A stretch of DNA of 64,000 nucleotides from Adineta ricciae (Eukaryota > Rotifera > Eurotatoria > Adinetida > Adinetidae), in NCBI GenBank assembly GCA_905250025.1, contig CAJNOJ010000190.1, forward strand, positions 1-64,000, written 5' to 3'. Shown one piece after another: positions 11,013 through 24,700 of this stretch. The position numbers and the translations under genes were made by a program. Position 1 is the stretch's first letter. Each line of letters opens with the position of its first letter. The notes under the pieces are model-generated. The model saw only the letters and a program-made list of their open reading frames with translations. It had not been told where the DNA came from and ran no database searches.

Positions 11013-14000
11013 CTAAATCAAACGTTCTTCTGGTGGTGGTTTTAAAATCATGCTAAATTCCATCCGCGACGTTTGACCATTTTCGTTTATTGCTGGATGA
11101 TATGTACCTCGTAATCGACGGCTCTCACGTATACGGCCAGCAATAACTGTTAGTAAGATAATAACCATTAACAGCAAAATCGCAATACCCGGCCATATGA
11201 TATAATGATAGGAAAAGCCAAAATAGTTCAAAGCTTTTTGTTTGCTTTCACATTGATAGCCAGTGAAACCATATGGACATGTACAAAGATAACCATCAAT
11301 CTGATCGATACAGGTACCGTTATTCCAACATGGATTACTTCGACATTCATTGATTTCCGTACTACATTTTTCATCTTCGTAACCTATTTTAACAGTCAGA
11401 TTGTAAAAAATTTCGTACAAAGACTATCAGCTATTCTTACCAGTCCCAGTGCAATTACAGAAAAATTCTTCTTTTATATTCGATAAACATGTTCCATTAT
11501 GTTGACAAGGTTCCGATTCGCACGTTAATAATTCACAATGTGTGCCTGTAAAATTCGCCGAGCATTCGCAATAATAATGTTCTCCCTCAGTTCTACATTG
11601 TCCATGGTTAAGACAAGGCGATCGTTCTAGACAGACATGTTTCTGCTGACAATTTTTGCCCAGATAATTCTTCTGACAATGACATTCATATCCACCAAAT
11701 AAATTCACACATGTTCCATTATTTAAACAAATATTCGTTTGATTTACTTCGCATTCATTGACATCATATTGACATTCATTTCCGAACCACTCGACTAAGC
11801 ATGAACACTTCGCTTGACCATTTGACAATCGTTGACACGTACCATTGTTCTGACAAATTAAATTTGAACACGAATCATGTTCACACCATTGTCCATAATA
11901 ACCATTTGCACATTGACACTCCGTTTCTGGATTATCAACATAAAAATGTGCACTTTTCAAAATACATATGCCGTTATTTTGACATGGATGCGTTCGACCA
12001 AAACAAGTTTCATTCTTCGACTTTGTACAATGAGCATTTATATAATCATTCGTACATTGACATGAGTAGCCATTGATTAGATCAATACAAGTACCGTTAT
12101 TTTCACAAGGAGACGATGAACATTCGTCGATATTTGTTTCACAACTAAAAGATCATAATAACAAGAGTAAAGAAACGAATTTTGAAATATACTCAACAAC
12201 TTACTAAAGTCCAGTAAAACCTTCATCACACTGACATGTGTAATATCCATCAATATGATCCACGCAAATACTATGCTCTTTCGAACAGTTATTACCTTGT
12301 TCACATTCGTTAATATTGACTTGACAGAAATCTCCGTACCATCCCGGATGACAAACACATCTGCCTTGATCGAAATCACTCATACATTGTCCGTTTTGAC
12401 AATCCATATCATCACATATATGATTAAATGTACAATTATTTATCTGAATGTTTTCAATTTGTTCTGTAAAGAATTTGTTCGTGCGTGTGTCATTTTCATA
12501 GATCATATCGTTATAAAACGGTATGTAGAGATTTTCACCAATTAATAAATATTCCAGACAACCACGAAAGCCATTGCCGATGAATATTTGTGTTTGTCCA
12601 TTTGATGTTAATAATGATTTTAGCGATAAATTGATTGTGTATGTGTACAAATAATTGATGGTTAATGTGGAAAAATCCGACCAATGAAAGTGAAATGTTG
12701 CCCATTCATCGAATGTTTCATTGTTCAATTCAATAATCAAATCGGTTATTCGAATGGAATCACGATAGAGAAAGTTATTTCCATGCAGATACAACGAGAA
12801 GTAACTCGATGTGTACAAATTCTTCACAGTTAATAAATGAGCATGTTGAGAACGTGCACGAAGTCGGAACGACAATTCATTGGAAATCTGTGAAACTGAA
12901 CTGTGATGTAATGTGGCAATTAAACTGCTGGTATTGCCTTCAAATGTCGCCGTCGCCAAACCTAAACAATGGTGTAACGCTGAAGATCTTCGAAAGAATT
13001 GATCAGTTGAACTTACATTCTTGATTTTCGTCGATTACTTTGCAGATAAATCCATCAGGACATAAACTTTGATTATGATAATTGCAGATATTGGGTTCCG
13101 AGCAGTTCCGTCCAAACCAGTTCGTATTGCATTGACACCTGATGAGTGATGGAAATGAAAGGAAGTAAATCAAAATTAGAAAACTATCTTTGACAGAAAG
13201 TTTCCCCAACATAATTGTCGTCACATCAAAGTATTTCTGTATGACATGCAGACGCAATGTCTCATCTTACATCGATAAACGAAGAGATACAAAAGAAAAG
13301 ATGAATTGTATACACACACACACACACACACATTGAATAAAAGGAACAATGTGAAGATTATAGTCTCTACTCAGAGTTTAATCGTCTAACTAGAATGTAT
13401 CACTTCATTGTAAGAAAGAAAGAAATTCCCATCAGTACGAAAGTTGAACACTTACGAATAATCATTTGAATTCGTCACGAGACAAATGCCTTGATTCAAA
13501 CATGGATTGATTGGGTAACATGGATTTGTTTCTAATGATTTCATATGGAAGAATGTTACATTGAAATCTTTTTGTGACTGTTTCGTTCGATCAAATGGAA
13601 TCAATTGATCATTGATACGTACATCTTGCAACCAACCTTGTAATAACCCATCACCGAGTAATTCAACTTGATTTGGTAGAAAGGTATGATTGGTTTTCGT
13701 CAATGTTTCATTGTAAATGTCATCGATAAGTAGCCGATAATTGTCTAAATCAAGTTGAATATAATGTGTTTGTCCGTCATTGAATCGTTGCTCGCTGCGC
13801 AACTCATATTCTTGTCGTTTAGGCCCATCGTCGATAATAATCAATCGAAAATGACCGTCGATGAAGCCTCCGGTTATTTTTGATGATGACGGATTTGTTG
13901 ATAAAGTATTACGAACAAATCGATACTGTTTAGACGATACAATAAGTTCAAATAGAGTACCGTTTAATTGCAATGTATTAAAGAAGAGAGAGATGTTTGC

Positions 14001-17000
14001 TATAGGAGACGAAAAAATGACATTGGCAACGCTATTTTCATTGAAGGAAACAATTGGAGCGACTAAAAGACTAACTTAGAAAAGAAAACGAAAAAACAAA
14101 ACTGAAAATTTTACTTTGATCACAACGTTCACCGAAGAAAGGTCGTTGACATTGACATATATGGTAAAACCAATGATCTTGACATATCTCATTCTTTCGA
14201 CAAGTTGAATATTGACAAGCATTTGTTCTATGCAAACAAACAAGGATCGTTCATACAAGTCGAATCAGGTCCAAAACTCACTTTTCACAGCCTAGAGTAC
14301 GATTTTCGTTCGTTTCAATCAATTGATCAGTTAACAAAATTGAATAAACTTGACTGTATGTGATTTCGATGTTTCTCACACAACCTGAATAGTTTTCGAG
14401 ACCAAATATAACTTGATTATTGATCAAATTTGCTAACGATGAATTCGAAACATAAAATCGTTGCGAGAGAGAATTTTTTCCGATTCGCACATCAATCCAT
14501 AAATGAAAAACTTCGACACTCATCATTAACCAACTTTCATCATAGTCAAATGATGTCGACAGCAGTGTTTTGTTATCTAAATTCGTTACTATTCGATACT
14601 CAAGTAATTCTTGTTTAAAACGTTGACCAATCGAGAGCAACGAAACATGTTTCAATGTCGTACGAAATTCATATTGAATCCGAATGGGTAATGACGAATG
14701 ACGATACGGTAAACTTTTTGATATGTTGATCGATGATGAGCGTAAATGAAATGTTGAAGATAAGCTTGTGTGATAAACAAACGATTTACTGATTTCACTT
14801 TGTTTGCTTTCACAATGATAACCATACCATCCCGACTCGCAACGACATTGGTAACCATTGATGAGATCCAAACATTCACCATGCGATGAACATGGATTGG
14901 TATAACATTCATCAATGTTCACTTCGCAAAACAAACCAGTAAATCCAGCTAAACATGAACATTGAATTAATTCATTTGTTGTTAAACAGGAACCACCGTT
15001 GAGACAGAAACTTCGATTGAATTTGGTTAGACATAAATCAGGCGAATGTTCGCATGTTCTGCCTTGATAATTCAATGTACATTGACATTCGTATGTGTTA
15101 TTACGATTGAAACATTTACCATTATTTCGACATGGATGCGACAGGCAAGGCGTTTGAAATACTTCACAATGTCTGCCTGTATAATTTGTTAAACATTTAC
15201 ATTGATATTTCGTTCGACTATTTCGCTCGCATAGACCACCATTCAAACAAGGATTAGTCTCACATGGATCGACGACTGTTTGACAATAGATGCCTTTGTA
15301 TTCAGATGGGCAGTGACAAGTAAATCGATCCAGTTGGGATAGACAAGTGCCGTTGTTGTAGCATGGACGACTTGCGCAATAATCAATTTGGATTAAACAG
15401 TTTTTACCGGTCAACCCAGGTGGACAGTAACAACGGTATTCAGTGGAATTGAGCCAATAGCAAGTGCCACCGTTTCGACATGGACAAGACGATTTTGAAA
15501 GTAAAGACCTTCCGATTGTTTCCGTGTAATTATCAGCACATGGAAAAATGTCTACACAAGAAGAAAAAAATACAGATTTGAAAGAATCTGTTTGCAAAAG
15601 TTTGCTGCTTTACCTGAAGGGCATTTACAATGACTAAATTTATGTTCATTCAAACATGCGAAATAATTATCCAACACTCGATCACGTTCTGTCCTGCAAG
15701 TACTCGTTGCTAATCGATTAATTTGTCTTAGCTTTTCAGTGTCATTCACAACGCATAGATGCGGATCATTACAATTAGTCGCTAAACTCGCTTGTTGTAA
15801 ACGTTGACACTCTGATGGCGGATATTCACAATGAAAACCTAGGTTCACAATCACAATAGAAACTAATTGTCAAGCATTGTCTCTCACCAAAATAACCAGC
15901 AGGACACTGACAATGAAATCCACCAACATAATTATAGCATGTACCATTGTTAGCACAAGGCTCTATTAGACATTCGTTGATATCATACTGACAAACATCG
16001 CCTGTGTAAGGTGGTAAACAACGACATTCAAAACCATTGATCTAAAGTTAATTCGTTTCTGCTATTTGATTTCTTTCAGTCGATGAAAGTCAATTACTTT
16101 GTTAAGACAAGTTCCATTTCGATTGCATGGCTGCGAAAGACAATAGTCAATGGCTTTAGCACATGTTGGGCCAAACCAACCGGTGGAACAATAGCATCGG
16201 TATGAGCCAATTTCATTCACACATCTTTTATAGAGAATAGAATCGATTGATTGCAAGAGAGGTAAAGAACTTTTGACTTACGAGCCACCGTTACGACAAA
16301 TGAATGGAAAAACTGCACATTCGTCGATATCTTCATCGCAGCGAATGCCTGTATACGTTGGTGGACACATACAACGATACTGTCCACCATTTAAATTGTA
16401 ACATGTAGCATTCGGATGACATGGCGACGAATCACACGGATTCTGTTCGACACATTCCCCATCCCAGTCTGTAAAAGAGAAGAACAAATTGTGAATTTCT
16501 GCGAGATGCATCATTATTGAAATACTTCGTTTAAAATTTGTTTTACATTCGCAATGGAATGAATTGATTCCATCAATACATTGAGTATTATTTCTCGGAC
16601 AAATAATTCCTTCGCAATCATTGATATTCGTTTCACAGCGTGCACCTGTGAAACCTGATTGACATGTACAATGATAAAACACATTGTCACGATCGAGAAT
16701 AGGATGACATTTTGTTGCATTATTCAAACATGGCTGAGAGATGCATGGATCAAGTGTCTAAACCAAGAAATTCGTCAATCTACAAATCATCTTAATACTT
16801 TTCGACAGGCAGAAAACAAATGTCCCTCGGATGACAAACGCGGCTCAATTTCTTCGCATATTTTGAAATCGATACACTATGTCCGTCACTATGCGATGAA
16901 GATTAAAGAGAAACAAATTCAATCTCATTTTGTCTCACTAATTAGATACGCTATAGTGAATAATTGCTATGATTAAAGTACTAGTATGACACACAATGAC

Positions 17001-18365
17001 AGGATGATAAATTTCTCAACGCATAAAATAACGAAAACAAGAAATTGGCAAATGTTCGCTCGATTACTTTCATACCATTTCACAATTTTGTCCAGTAAAA
17101 CCTTCTAGACAATCGCATTTGTATGATCCGCGAAGGTTTGTACATCGCCGTGCTGCTTTACACGGTTTAGTTGTTCGGCACTCATCGAGATCTTCTGAAC
17201 AATCGACGCCAGTCCATCCTGGTTCTAACGAAGAAAACACAATTGTTATACCGAACAATTCATTTGTACATTTCATACCACAAACACATGTGTAGCCATT
17301 TGGTAAATCAATACATTTACTTTGAACGGGACAAGGATTTGATTGACATTCATCAATTGAATATTCACATCGATCACCAGCGAAACCTTATAAAAATACA
17401 CATAGTGCAAAGGCAAACAGAGAGAGAGAAAGAAAGTTTTACCAGATGGGCAAACGCATTGCGATAGATTTCGTAAGATATTCACATAACAACTGCCATG
17501 ATTTTCGCAGTGATTGAACGAACAAAGAACAGGTATTGTCTTCAAACCACATTCCAAATCTGAAATTAAAGCAACAAATCGATTCGTGCAGTCGACTGTT
17601 CGATTTGACGTACCGGTAAAAGGCTGGCAATCAAACATTTTAAAAAGTGGACAATACTGTTCAGCACTATTTGATGATTTACATATTCGATATTCTAAAA
17701 TCAATTTCTCATACAAAACGAACATATCCAATTGACTACAAACCACATGTTTTGATATCTGTCGAGCAAACACTGTTACTATTGATTTCGAAACCATCAT
17801 ATGGCAATAAACACGTGACATTTTGATCATGTTCAGGAACTGATATTTGTACACTTAATTTGCTTTCTGGGAATGTCTTATTTTGAAAATCGATTGGATA
17901 ATCAATTAACGGTATCAAACGAGTTTCGTCATTATTAAATGAGATGAAAACACGTGATAAACGATCGTCGAATGTGATGTTCACATAATTCCATGTGTCG
18001 ATTTGATGGTAGTAGTTAATTGCAGATTGAAATTGATAATCAAAATTCGATAGATTCGATATGGAAGGATTTAAATTGCCAAATTGAAATCGTTGTCTAT
18101 GGTTTTGATAGGTATAGAGAATGTTCAAATGGAAATCTTTGGTGATGAATTGAAAATGTTGACTGTTCAAAGGATGAATATGTTCAATGTGAATTAAATC
18201 AATATTTGGTAAACATGTTCGATAACTGAATGTTAAACTTTTCGTTGCAAGTTGTCCGAAGAGAAGAATAAAACTAATGACTGAAAAAAGAATCGTCGTC
18301 AATTAAAAGAAATTCTTTAATCTCATTTCATTTGTAATTTTACCTTGGAAATTTGTCGAGTACAT
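11013..18365 (-). CDS. crb: Crumbs homologue: EGF/laminin-G polarity receptor
   Basis: Large apical-polarity receptor of about 2,000 residues in many minus-strand exons. The N-terminus (ATG 18365, spliced at about 18338, or ATG 18302) carries a signal-like hydrophobic stretch, VISFILLFGQLA. There follow a laminin-G-like module, a long series of EGF repeats (many calcium-binding, such as DINECLIEPCANNGTC), then LamG modules at about 14820-14280, 14070-13530 and 13020-12440 separated by EGF units, more EGF repeats, one membrane helix (IIWPGIAILLLMVIILLTVI) and a short tail. The tail is diagnostic: a juxtamembrane FERM-binding part (RRLRGTYHPA) and the C-terminal PDZ ligand PPPEERLI, which in Crumbs binds Pals1/Stardust. 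QECLATATF at the 13017/12961 splice matches the family's ECxANAxF junction. Intron 16469-16525 is 57 nt without a stop. A frame change near 17743 is unresolved. Confidence 0.93.
13312..13332. repeat. CA microsatellite
   Basis: A run of about ten CA units inside the intron at roughly 13139-13452 of the Crumbs gene, one of its longest introns. Confidence 0.85.
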
Positions 18366-20434
18366 TTTGTCATCGCCAATTAACGCTGCTTTTTTTAATG
18401 TTCTGTCTTTCGTCAGTAATGACAACGCATGTGAACAATCATCGAGTCATCATCTTCTATATCCATTGCATACACATATGGTCGACCAAAGGGCGGACAG
18501 GTCAAATCGAAAAACAACAAAAAACATCAAACAGAATAAGAGCGAAGTAAACGAACGAAAGTGAGTCGGAGAAATAAAAACGTAAAACGACGAAATGACT
18601 GACCTCTTATCAAACAAAGATGATGAAGAACAAGAGGAGGAGGAAGTATGTAGAGTTGACATTTTAATTTCGTAAGGAGGAGACTCGTGCATACGTTGAT
18701 GATGAACGAAGAAATTAGATATGTTAACATCCCATAATCTCTTTTTCTCTCCAACTTGGCATGTACATGTTAGTCGTCCTCGTTCTCAACGATAATGTAA
18801 AGAAATGATTACCAGAGACATTTATCTATCCAACGACTCAATTAAATTTAAGAAAAGAAAGAAAGAGAAGTCTTTCATGTACAAACTTTCATCTATTGAA
18901 GATGTTGTTTTTTTATTTTGACATGTAAATTTTTTCGTTTGTTCACTCGTACTTATCGTTGTCTGAAATAGGAGTAAAACAGACGTTGTCTACTTGTCTA
19001 TTGAACCTGTCCTTGTTATCATATCATCTTTCACACTCAAGCATTTTTTTTTTGTGTCGAAATGAACATCTCGATTTTAATTGAACTCTATACTTAACGA
19101 TATGTGCACACACGTGTAAATTTTCGAGTAGGAAAGTATGAATGAGCGATAAAATAATCAGATCTAATTAGAGTAGAAGAAAAAAATGCGCGAAAGAATG
19201 AGAGAAAGCAAATGAACACAACAATGATCATTCATCAGTCCACTCCAGCTGTTCTTCGATTGTTGAAGTTGAAGACTGCAAAAAAAAGGAGAGAAAAAGA
19301 ATGAACTCGACCTAATTGTTGCTTCGATTGAGTTGTATTGCCTTGTCAGGTAAAAAAATTCTCTCTGAGCAAATGTGACCTTAATCCAAATGAACCAAGA
19401 TGAAAGAACCATATTGTCCTGCATTGCAAGGTTAACATTGCGATAGTACTAGCCGAAAGTAAACGGAAGTCGTCAATAGAAAAAAGCTTGTTTTTCTTCA
19501 CTAATCTTCATCATTTACGAGGAATTAAAAACATTCTTCGCTTTTATTGACGTTATTTTCATAGAACCATCCGTTGATGTGTAAATAAAAACATTACAAC
19601 TGAATTTCATTCGAATTGAAATGTTATTAAATGGTGATGAATCGATTTGATGATATATCCTGATTAGAGATTGAAAAAGTGTAAATAAAGATACGAGTGA
19701 GTTTTTCTTTAATAGGACATATTAAGATTTTATCAGTGAAGATAAATTTGATATGTTACAATATGCTAATCCATCCCATAGACATTTCGAACAGGGAGAG
19801 AATCGAACTTATCATTGCATGATGATGTTAATGTCTGCTGATTAATGAAAATAGAGATCATTTAAGATAACTTTAATCGGATTAGACAAAGGACAAAAAG
19901 CTATTGTGAGGATGAATAAACGTTTTTCGTTTCTCACTTATATGTGAAAACATAAGCATGAATAGATTGTTCACAATATCATAATAGATACTAAATTTTT
20001 TGTTGTTTTTCTTTCGTATGATAGAAGACAAACGATTAGAGAAAAAACACCCATATTAAATCCTAGTATGATTGCGAATAAAAACCATCTGTTTCAATCG
20101 AATATGTCTGATATTCTCTATGAAACAGGTTATTTTCGTTGTTATTACAATCAACAAATGCAATGTTAAAGAAATGAAAACGAAATTTATTTGTCAACAT
20201 AAAAATCATTCAAATATTTCCTCATTCTATTGAATTTGATGTTTAGGTGAAAACCAAAATGCATGTCTAATACAATTTCTCGCTTGCAATACCATCGACG
20301 AGTCAGCTTGTATAACGTGTGGGCGTCTATGAAGAGAAACTTTCTTTTGTCGTTCTGTGTTAATGGAGAATCAATAGGGCATCGGATATAATAACACCAT
20401 AAGGTTTCATTCAAACGAAACAGAAACACAAAGT
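18366..20434. other. intergenic between divergent genes
   Basis: About 2.1 kb separating the start of Crumbs (minus) from the start of the YihY/BrkB gene (plus). It should hold the Crumbs promoter and 5' UTR and the promoter of the plus-strand gene. Short open frames here (such as 18450-18692 and 20187-20441, minus) overlap each other and show no family signature. No RNA gene or repeat family was recognised. Confidence 0.5.
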
Positions 20435-21423
20435 ATGTCACTCAGTAATACGAAGACGAATTGCGATCGTATCAATGGAAAATTAGCTTTATTCACATGG
20501 AAAGTTATCAATGACTGGTCATTTTCGTTAGCAGCACTCATTGCTTATTATTTACTAATATCTTTATTACCGTTGATTTTAAGTATGCTTGCTGTAGTTA
20601 GTTTAATCTTTGGTAATGACCCGAAGTTTCAACAGCAAATTCGAGATCGTCTAGTAAAAGCGTTCCCTGAACAAGGTCTTGCTGACATAATCGATGCGTT
20701 ACTTCATTCACTCTTGACACAAGCTGGACTGGTTTTCATCATCAGTTTTGTCATATCGTTATTTACCGGTTCGAGATTATTCATTGGCTTCGATGATGTT
20801 TTAACCATTATTTACCGTATACGTGAACGATCGATACTCAACCAAAATATTCTCGCGATTAAAATGATTTTAGCATTTGTGATTATCATGCCGTTCATTG
20901 TTATATTCTCGTCAGTACCTGCGATTTTAGAAAAACATGAATCATTCTATCAATTCTTAACGACACTTTCAAGCGGAGTGCTTTCATTTATATTTTTCCA
21001 ATTAATCTATCTGATTTTACCTAAACGTGAAATGAGTTGGCGGCATACGTAAGTTGTTCGTTCATTTCCCTAACTGTTCACTACATTCTGTTTAGATGGT
21101 GTGGTTCATTGATCGCGGCGGTTGGTTCACAATTTATTATGTTATTTTTTCCCTTATATGTTCATGAATTCATGGCTGATTATATTGGTCAATTAGGATT
21201 TATAATTATCACTTTACTTTTATTTTACTTTTTTGGTTTACTGTTTGTCTTATGCGCACAGATTAATGCATTCTTTTTCGATCATGTTCAACCGTTGAGA
21301 ACTGGTTTGGGTACGTGTTTAAGTGAAATGGCGGATCGAGAACATATTCAGTTGGTGGACGACGAAATTTTTTCGTCAAATAATACGATAATAACCGATT
21401 TCCAAACATCTGAACAACATTGA
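20435..21423 (+). CDS. YihY/BrkB-family membrane protein, probably of bacterial origin
   Basis: Exons 20435-21048 and 21096-21423, with a 47-nt intron, give 313 residues. The protein has six hydrophobic segments with the family pattern: an N-terminal WKVINDWSFSLAALIAYYLL block before the first helix, GNDPKFQQQIRDRLVKAFP, a GSRLFIGFDDVLTIIYRIRE loop between helices, and a C-terminal PLYVHEFMADYIGQLGFI then LLFVLCAQINAFFF followed by a polar tail. This is the YihY/virulence factor BrkB (UPF0761) family, once mislabelled ribonuclease BN, widespread in bacteria and not a normal animal gene. Its function is poorly known (inner-membrane protein, envelope or stress roles suggested). The spliceosomal intron shows it is a resident eukaryotic gene rather than contamination. 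Flanking genes are ordinary metazoan ones. Confidence 0.88.
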
Positions 21424-21719
21424 AGGCAATACGAACAGAAACTTGTAATTTTATTTTAATTATAACCGTGAACGATGAAAAACTAAAAGCTGAAAGTTCG
21501 AATTTTTCTCTCAGTAAAATCTTGCATATATGAAATGAACAAAAAGCAAACTAACTAACTACTTACTTATATGATGTCTGATGACCATTCGCTAGAAATT
21601 GAACCAATGAAAAGTTCATAGTTACTAGCAGAGGATATATGACAGCGTAGTGAAGCATAAGTTGATTTATATCGGAAAAGCACGCAGAAAAACAAGTTTA
21701 TTTTCTTCAAAATTGACAA

Positions 21720-24700
21720 ATGGTATACAACTAAACTTTTCTTTCGAATCTTTTCGATGGATTTACGAATATTTGTGTTTAGCCACGTCCAACAACGGCA
21801 GCAAGTAAAGGGAAAGATGAATCCGTTCGAGTCGTTGTTCGATGCCGTCCGATGAGTGAAAAAGAACAGGAATCTGGTTGTGAAAGGTTGCTTTTCTCGA
21901 ATAACTTTGACTATTCAGTATCTTCTCATATTAGAGTCGTTAATATCGATGGTCAACGTCGACAAATATCTATTCGAAAACCGACTAGTGAAATTTCTCA
22001 GCGAAGTACAGGCGATGATGGGCATACTTTCTTCTTTGATGCGGTTTACGACTGGAAGTTAGTAATCAAATTTTCACACCGGCTAAGTATTTCTCTCTCT
22101 CTAATATGATTTTAGTTCTAAACAAACAGATGTTTATGAACAGACAGCACGACCACTGGTGGATTCAGTTATCGAAGGTTTTAATGGAACCATATTTGCT
22201 TATGGTCAAACCGGTACTGGTAAAACGTTTACAATGGAAGGTAGATGAAATAGTATAACTTAGAAAGATTTGCTATTCCATAATTAATATACAATAGGCG
22301 TTCGTTCGCAAGTGGAACTACGTGGAATTATTCCATCGTCGTTTGCACACATATTTGATGCAATTGCACATACGACCTCTCGTCAATTTCTTGTTCGAGC
22401 TTCGTATCTAGAAATTTATAATGTAAATATTCTATTCGATTAATTCTTTTCCAAACGAGAAACGAAGATATTTTTCTTTTGAAGGAAAGTATTCGTGATC
22501 TTCTATCAAAAGATCAGAACAAACGTTTGCAATTACAAGAACATCCCAAAGAAGGTGTCCATGTTCATGATCTGAGTTCATTCATTACGAAAAACATGCA
22601 AGAGATCGAACATGTGATGAACACTGGCAATCTAAACCGTTCGACGGGGTAATATAAAACAATATTTATACTTACAACGAAACTTGACCATTTTGATATT
22701 AGAGCAACAAACATGAATGAACATAGTTCACGATCGCATGCTATTTTTATGATAACAGTCGAAAGTAGTGAGGTACAGTTCCTAGAAAAGAGTATGAATT
22801 CTAGTTGGGTTGTTTTTATTATTAATAGACGGGTGCTGATGGACAGGCGCATATTCGAGTTGGAAAACTTAATCTCGTCGATTTAGCTGGAAGTGAACGC
22901 CAAGCAAAAACAGGATCAACCGTAAGCAACCGATCATCGGCGTCACTAACATCAATAGATTTGTTTTCTATGAATCTAGGGTGATCGTTTTAAAGAAGCA
23001 ACTAATATAAATCTCTCACTTTCCGTGCTTGGAAATGTGATTTCTGCTCTTGTCGATGGTAATTCACATGTACCGTATCGCGATTCGAAATTAACTCGTT
23101 TGTTACAAAGTACACCAATATTTTGTTTATAATACATACATTTCGAAAGAAAATCATACCTTGTAGATTCACTTGGTGGTAATTCTAAAACAATCATGAT
23201 TGCAACACTCGGACCTGCTGATTACAATTATGATGAATCATTAACAACACTTCGGTAAGAATTGATTTGCACACGTAGACGTCTATTTCCTTATTTACGA
23301 TTATTGTATGAACAGATTATTCGTCGCTTTTTGACAATTTGTATAAGTATTTGAACTGATGCTAATGCTTTTGAAAACAAGACTAACGCTACTAGTTTTA
23401 GATGATGAGAAGCTAGAAAAAAAAAGTACTAAGATGATTTTCTTGAAATGTTTAGTTACGCAAATCGTGCTAAGAATATCAAGAATCAACCACGTATTAA
23501 TGAAGATCCAAAGGATGCTCTCTTGCGTAAATTTCAAGAAGAGATAGCTCGTTTGAAAGAACATTTGGAAGGAAAGGGCAAGGGCAGACGCAAATCTCGT
23601 CGTCGTGGCAATCAAGATGAGGGTGAAAACAATGAGAACGAGGAAGGTGATCCAAACGACGAAGAATTATACTTAAAAGAGCAGCAAGACAAACTCAATG
23701 AAGAAAAACGATCGATCCTTCACAAACGAAACATCAATGGTTTGTATCTTTGTTTCTGAAATCACCGAAATACTATTGATATCTGAATTAGAAACTGAAC
23801 GGGAACAAATGTTACAAGAATTAGAACAACAAAAGCAAGCGATTGAACGTGAACAAGAGGCACGGCGTGAGATGCAGCACAAAATTCAACAGATGGAGTC
23901 GAAATTAATCACTGGTGGCAAAGACATTGTGACGCACACGAGTGAACAAGAAGAAACTCTTCGACAGAAACGGTTTGTTTTTTGTTTTGTTTATTGATTC
24001 AGGCAATTGAACTCAGATTCGATTGTAGACGTTTGATTGCTGAAGCTGAACGTCGTCATCGTGAAGTTCAACAACGATTAGCCGAAGGTGAAGAAGAACG
24101 ACAAACGATCAATCAGAAGTATACGAATATAAAAGAGGAAGTCGAAGATAAACGAGCGAAGCGCGATAAACTATCGAAACATTTGAAGAAAATTGAGGCG
24201 AAAAGAACGGAAATAGTCGAACATCAGCAATCTGCGCGTGAAGAGCTTGAAGCTGAACAGCGAGAGATTCAAAAGCAAACAAAACTTCTTCAATTGATTA
24301 TCGAAAATTTTATTCCAAAAGATGAACGTGAACGTCTATATAAAAGAATTCAATTTGATGATCAACACAATCAATGGACATTGAAAGAATTATCGAAAGA
24401 AACGTAAACAATCTCAGAACGAAAAGAAAAAACAAATCGTTTGTTTTCATCTTTCAGAGATCAAATGGTTCATCGACCAGTCTCTGCTCGACACACTCGT
24501 CGTCCATTTACTACAAACTCTCACGTTGAATCAATTCCTGAAATCGCACATTTCAGAGTATGAATTCGAATTAATTTTGATAAAAGATTTGAACATTTTT
24601 GTGAGTAGAGCGAGAATATTATGTTACTTCAACTTGACCATCCAATGCGAACCACTCGAGATTATGAAGGTCCAGTTGTTGCGCCGGCAATTCAAGCAGC

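Noticed and set aside
11205..12545. Plus-strand open frames inside the Crumbs gene
   Set aside because: They are opposite-strand shadows of Cys-rich EGF exons.
13312..13332. CA repeat considered as part of a CRISPR-like or tandem array
   Set aside because: A simple dinucleotide microsatellite in an intron; no spacer structure, and this is eukaryotic DNA.
20187..20441. 84-codon minus-strand frame overlapping the YihY/BrkB start
   Set aside because: No recognisable domain; overlaps the start of a well-supported gene.
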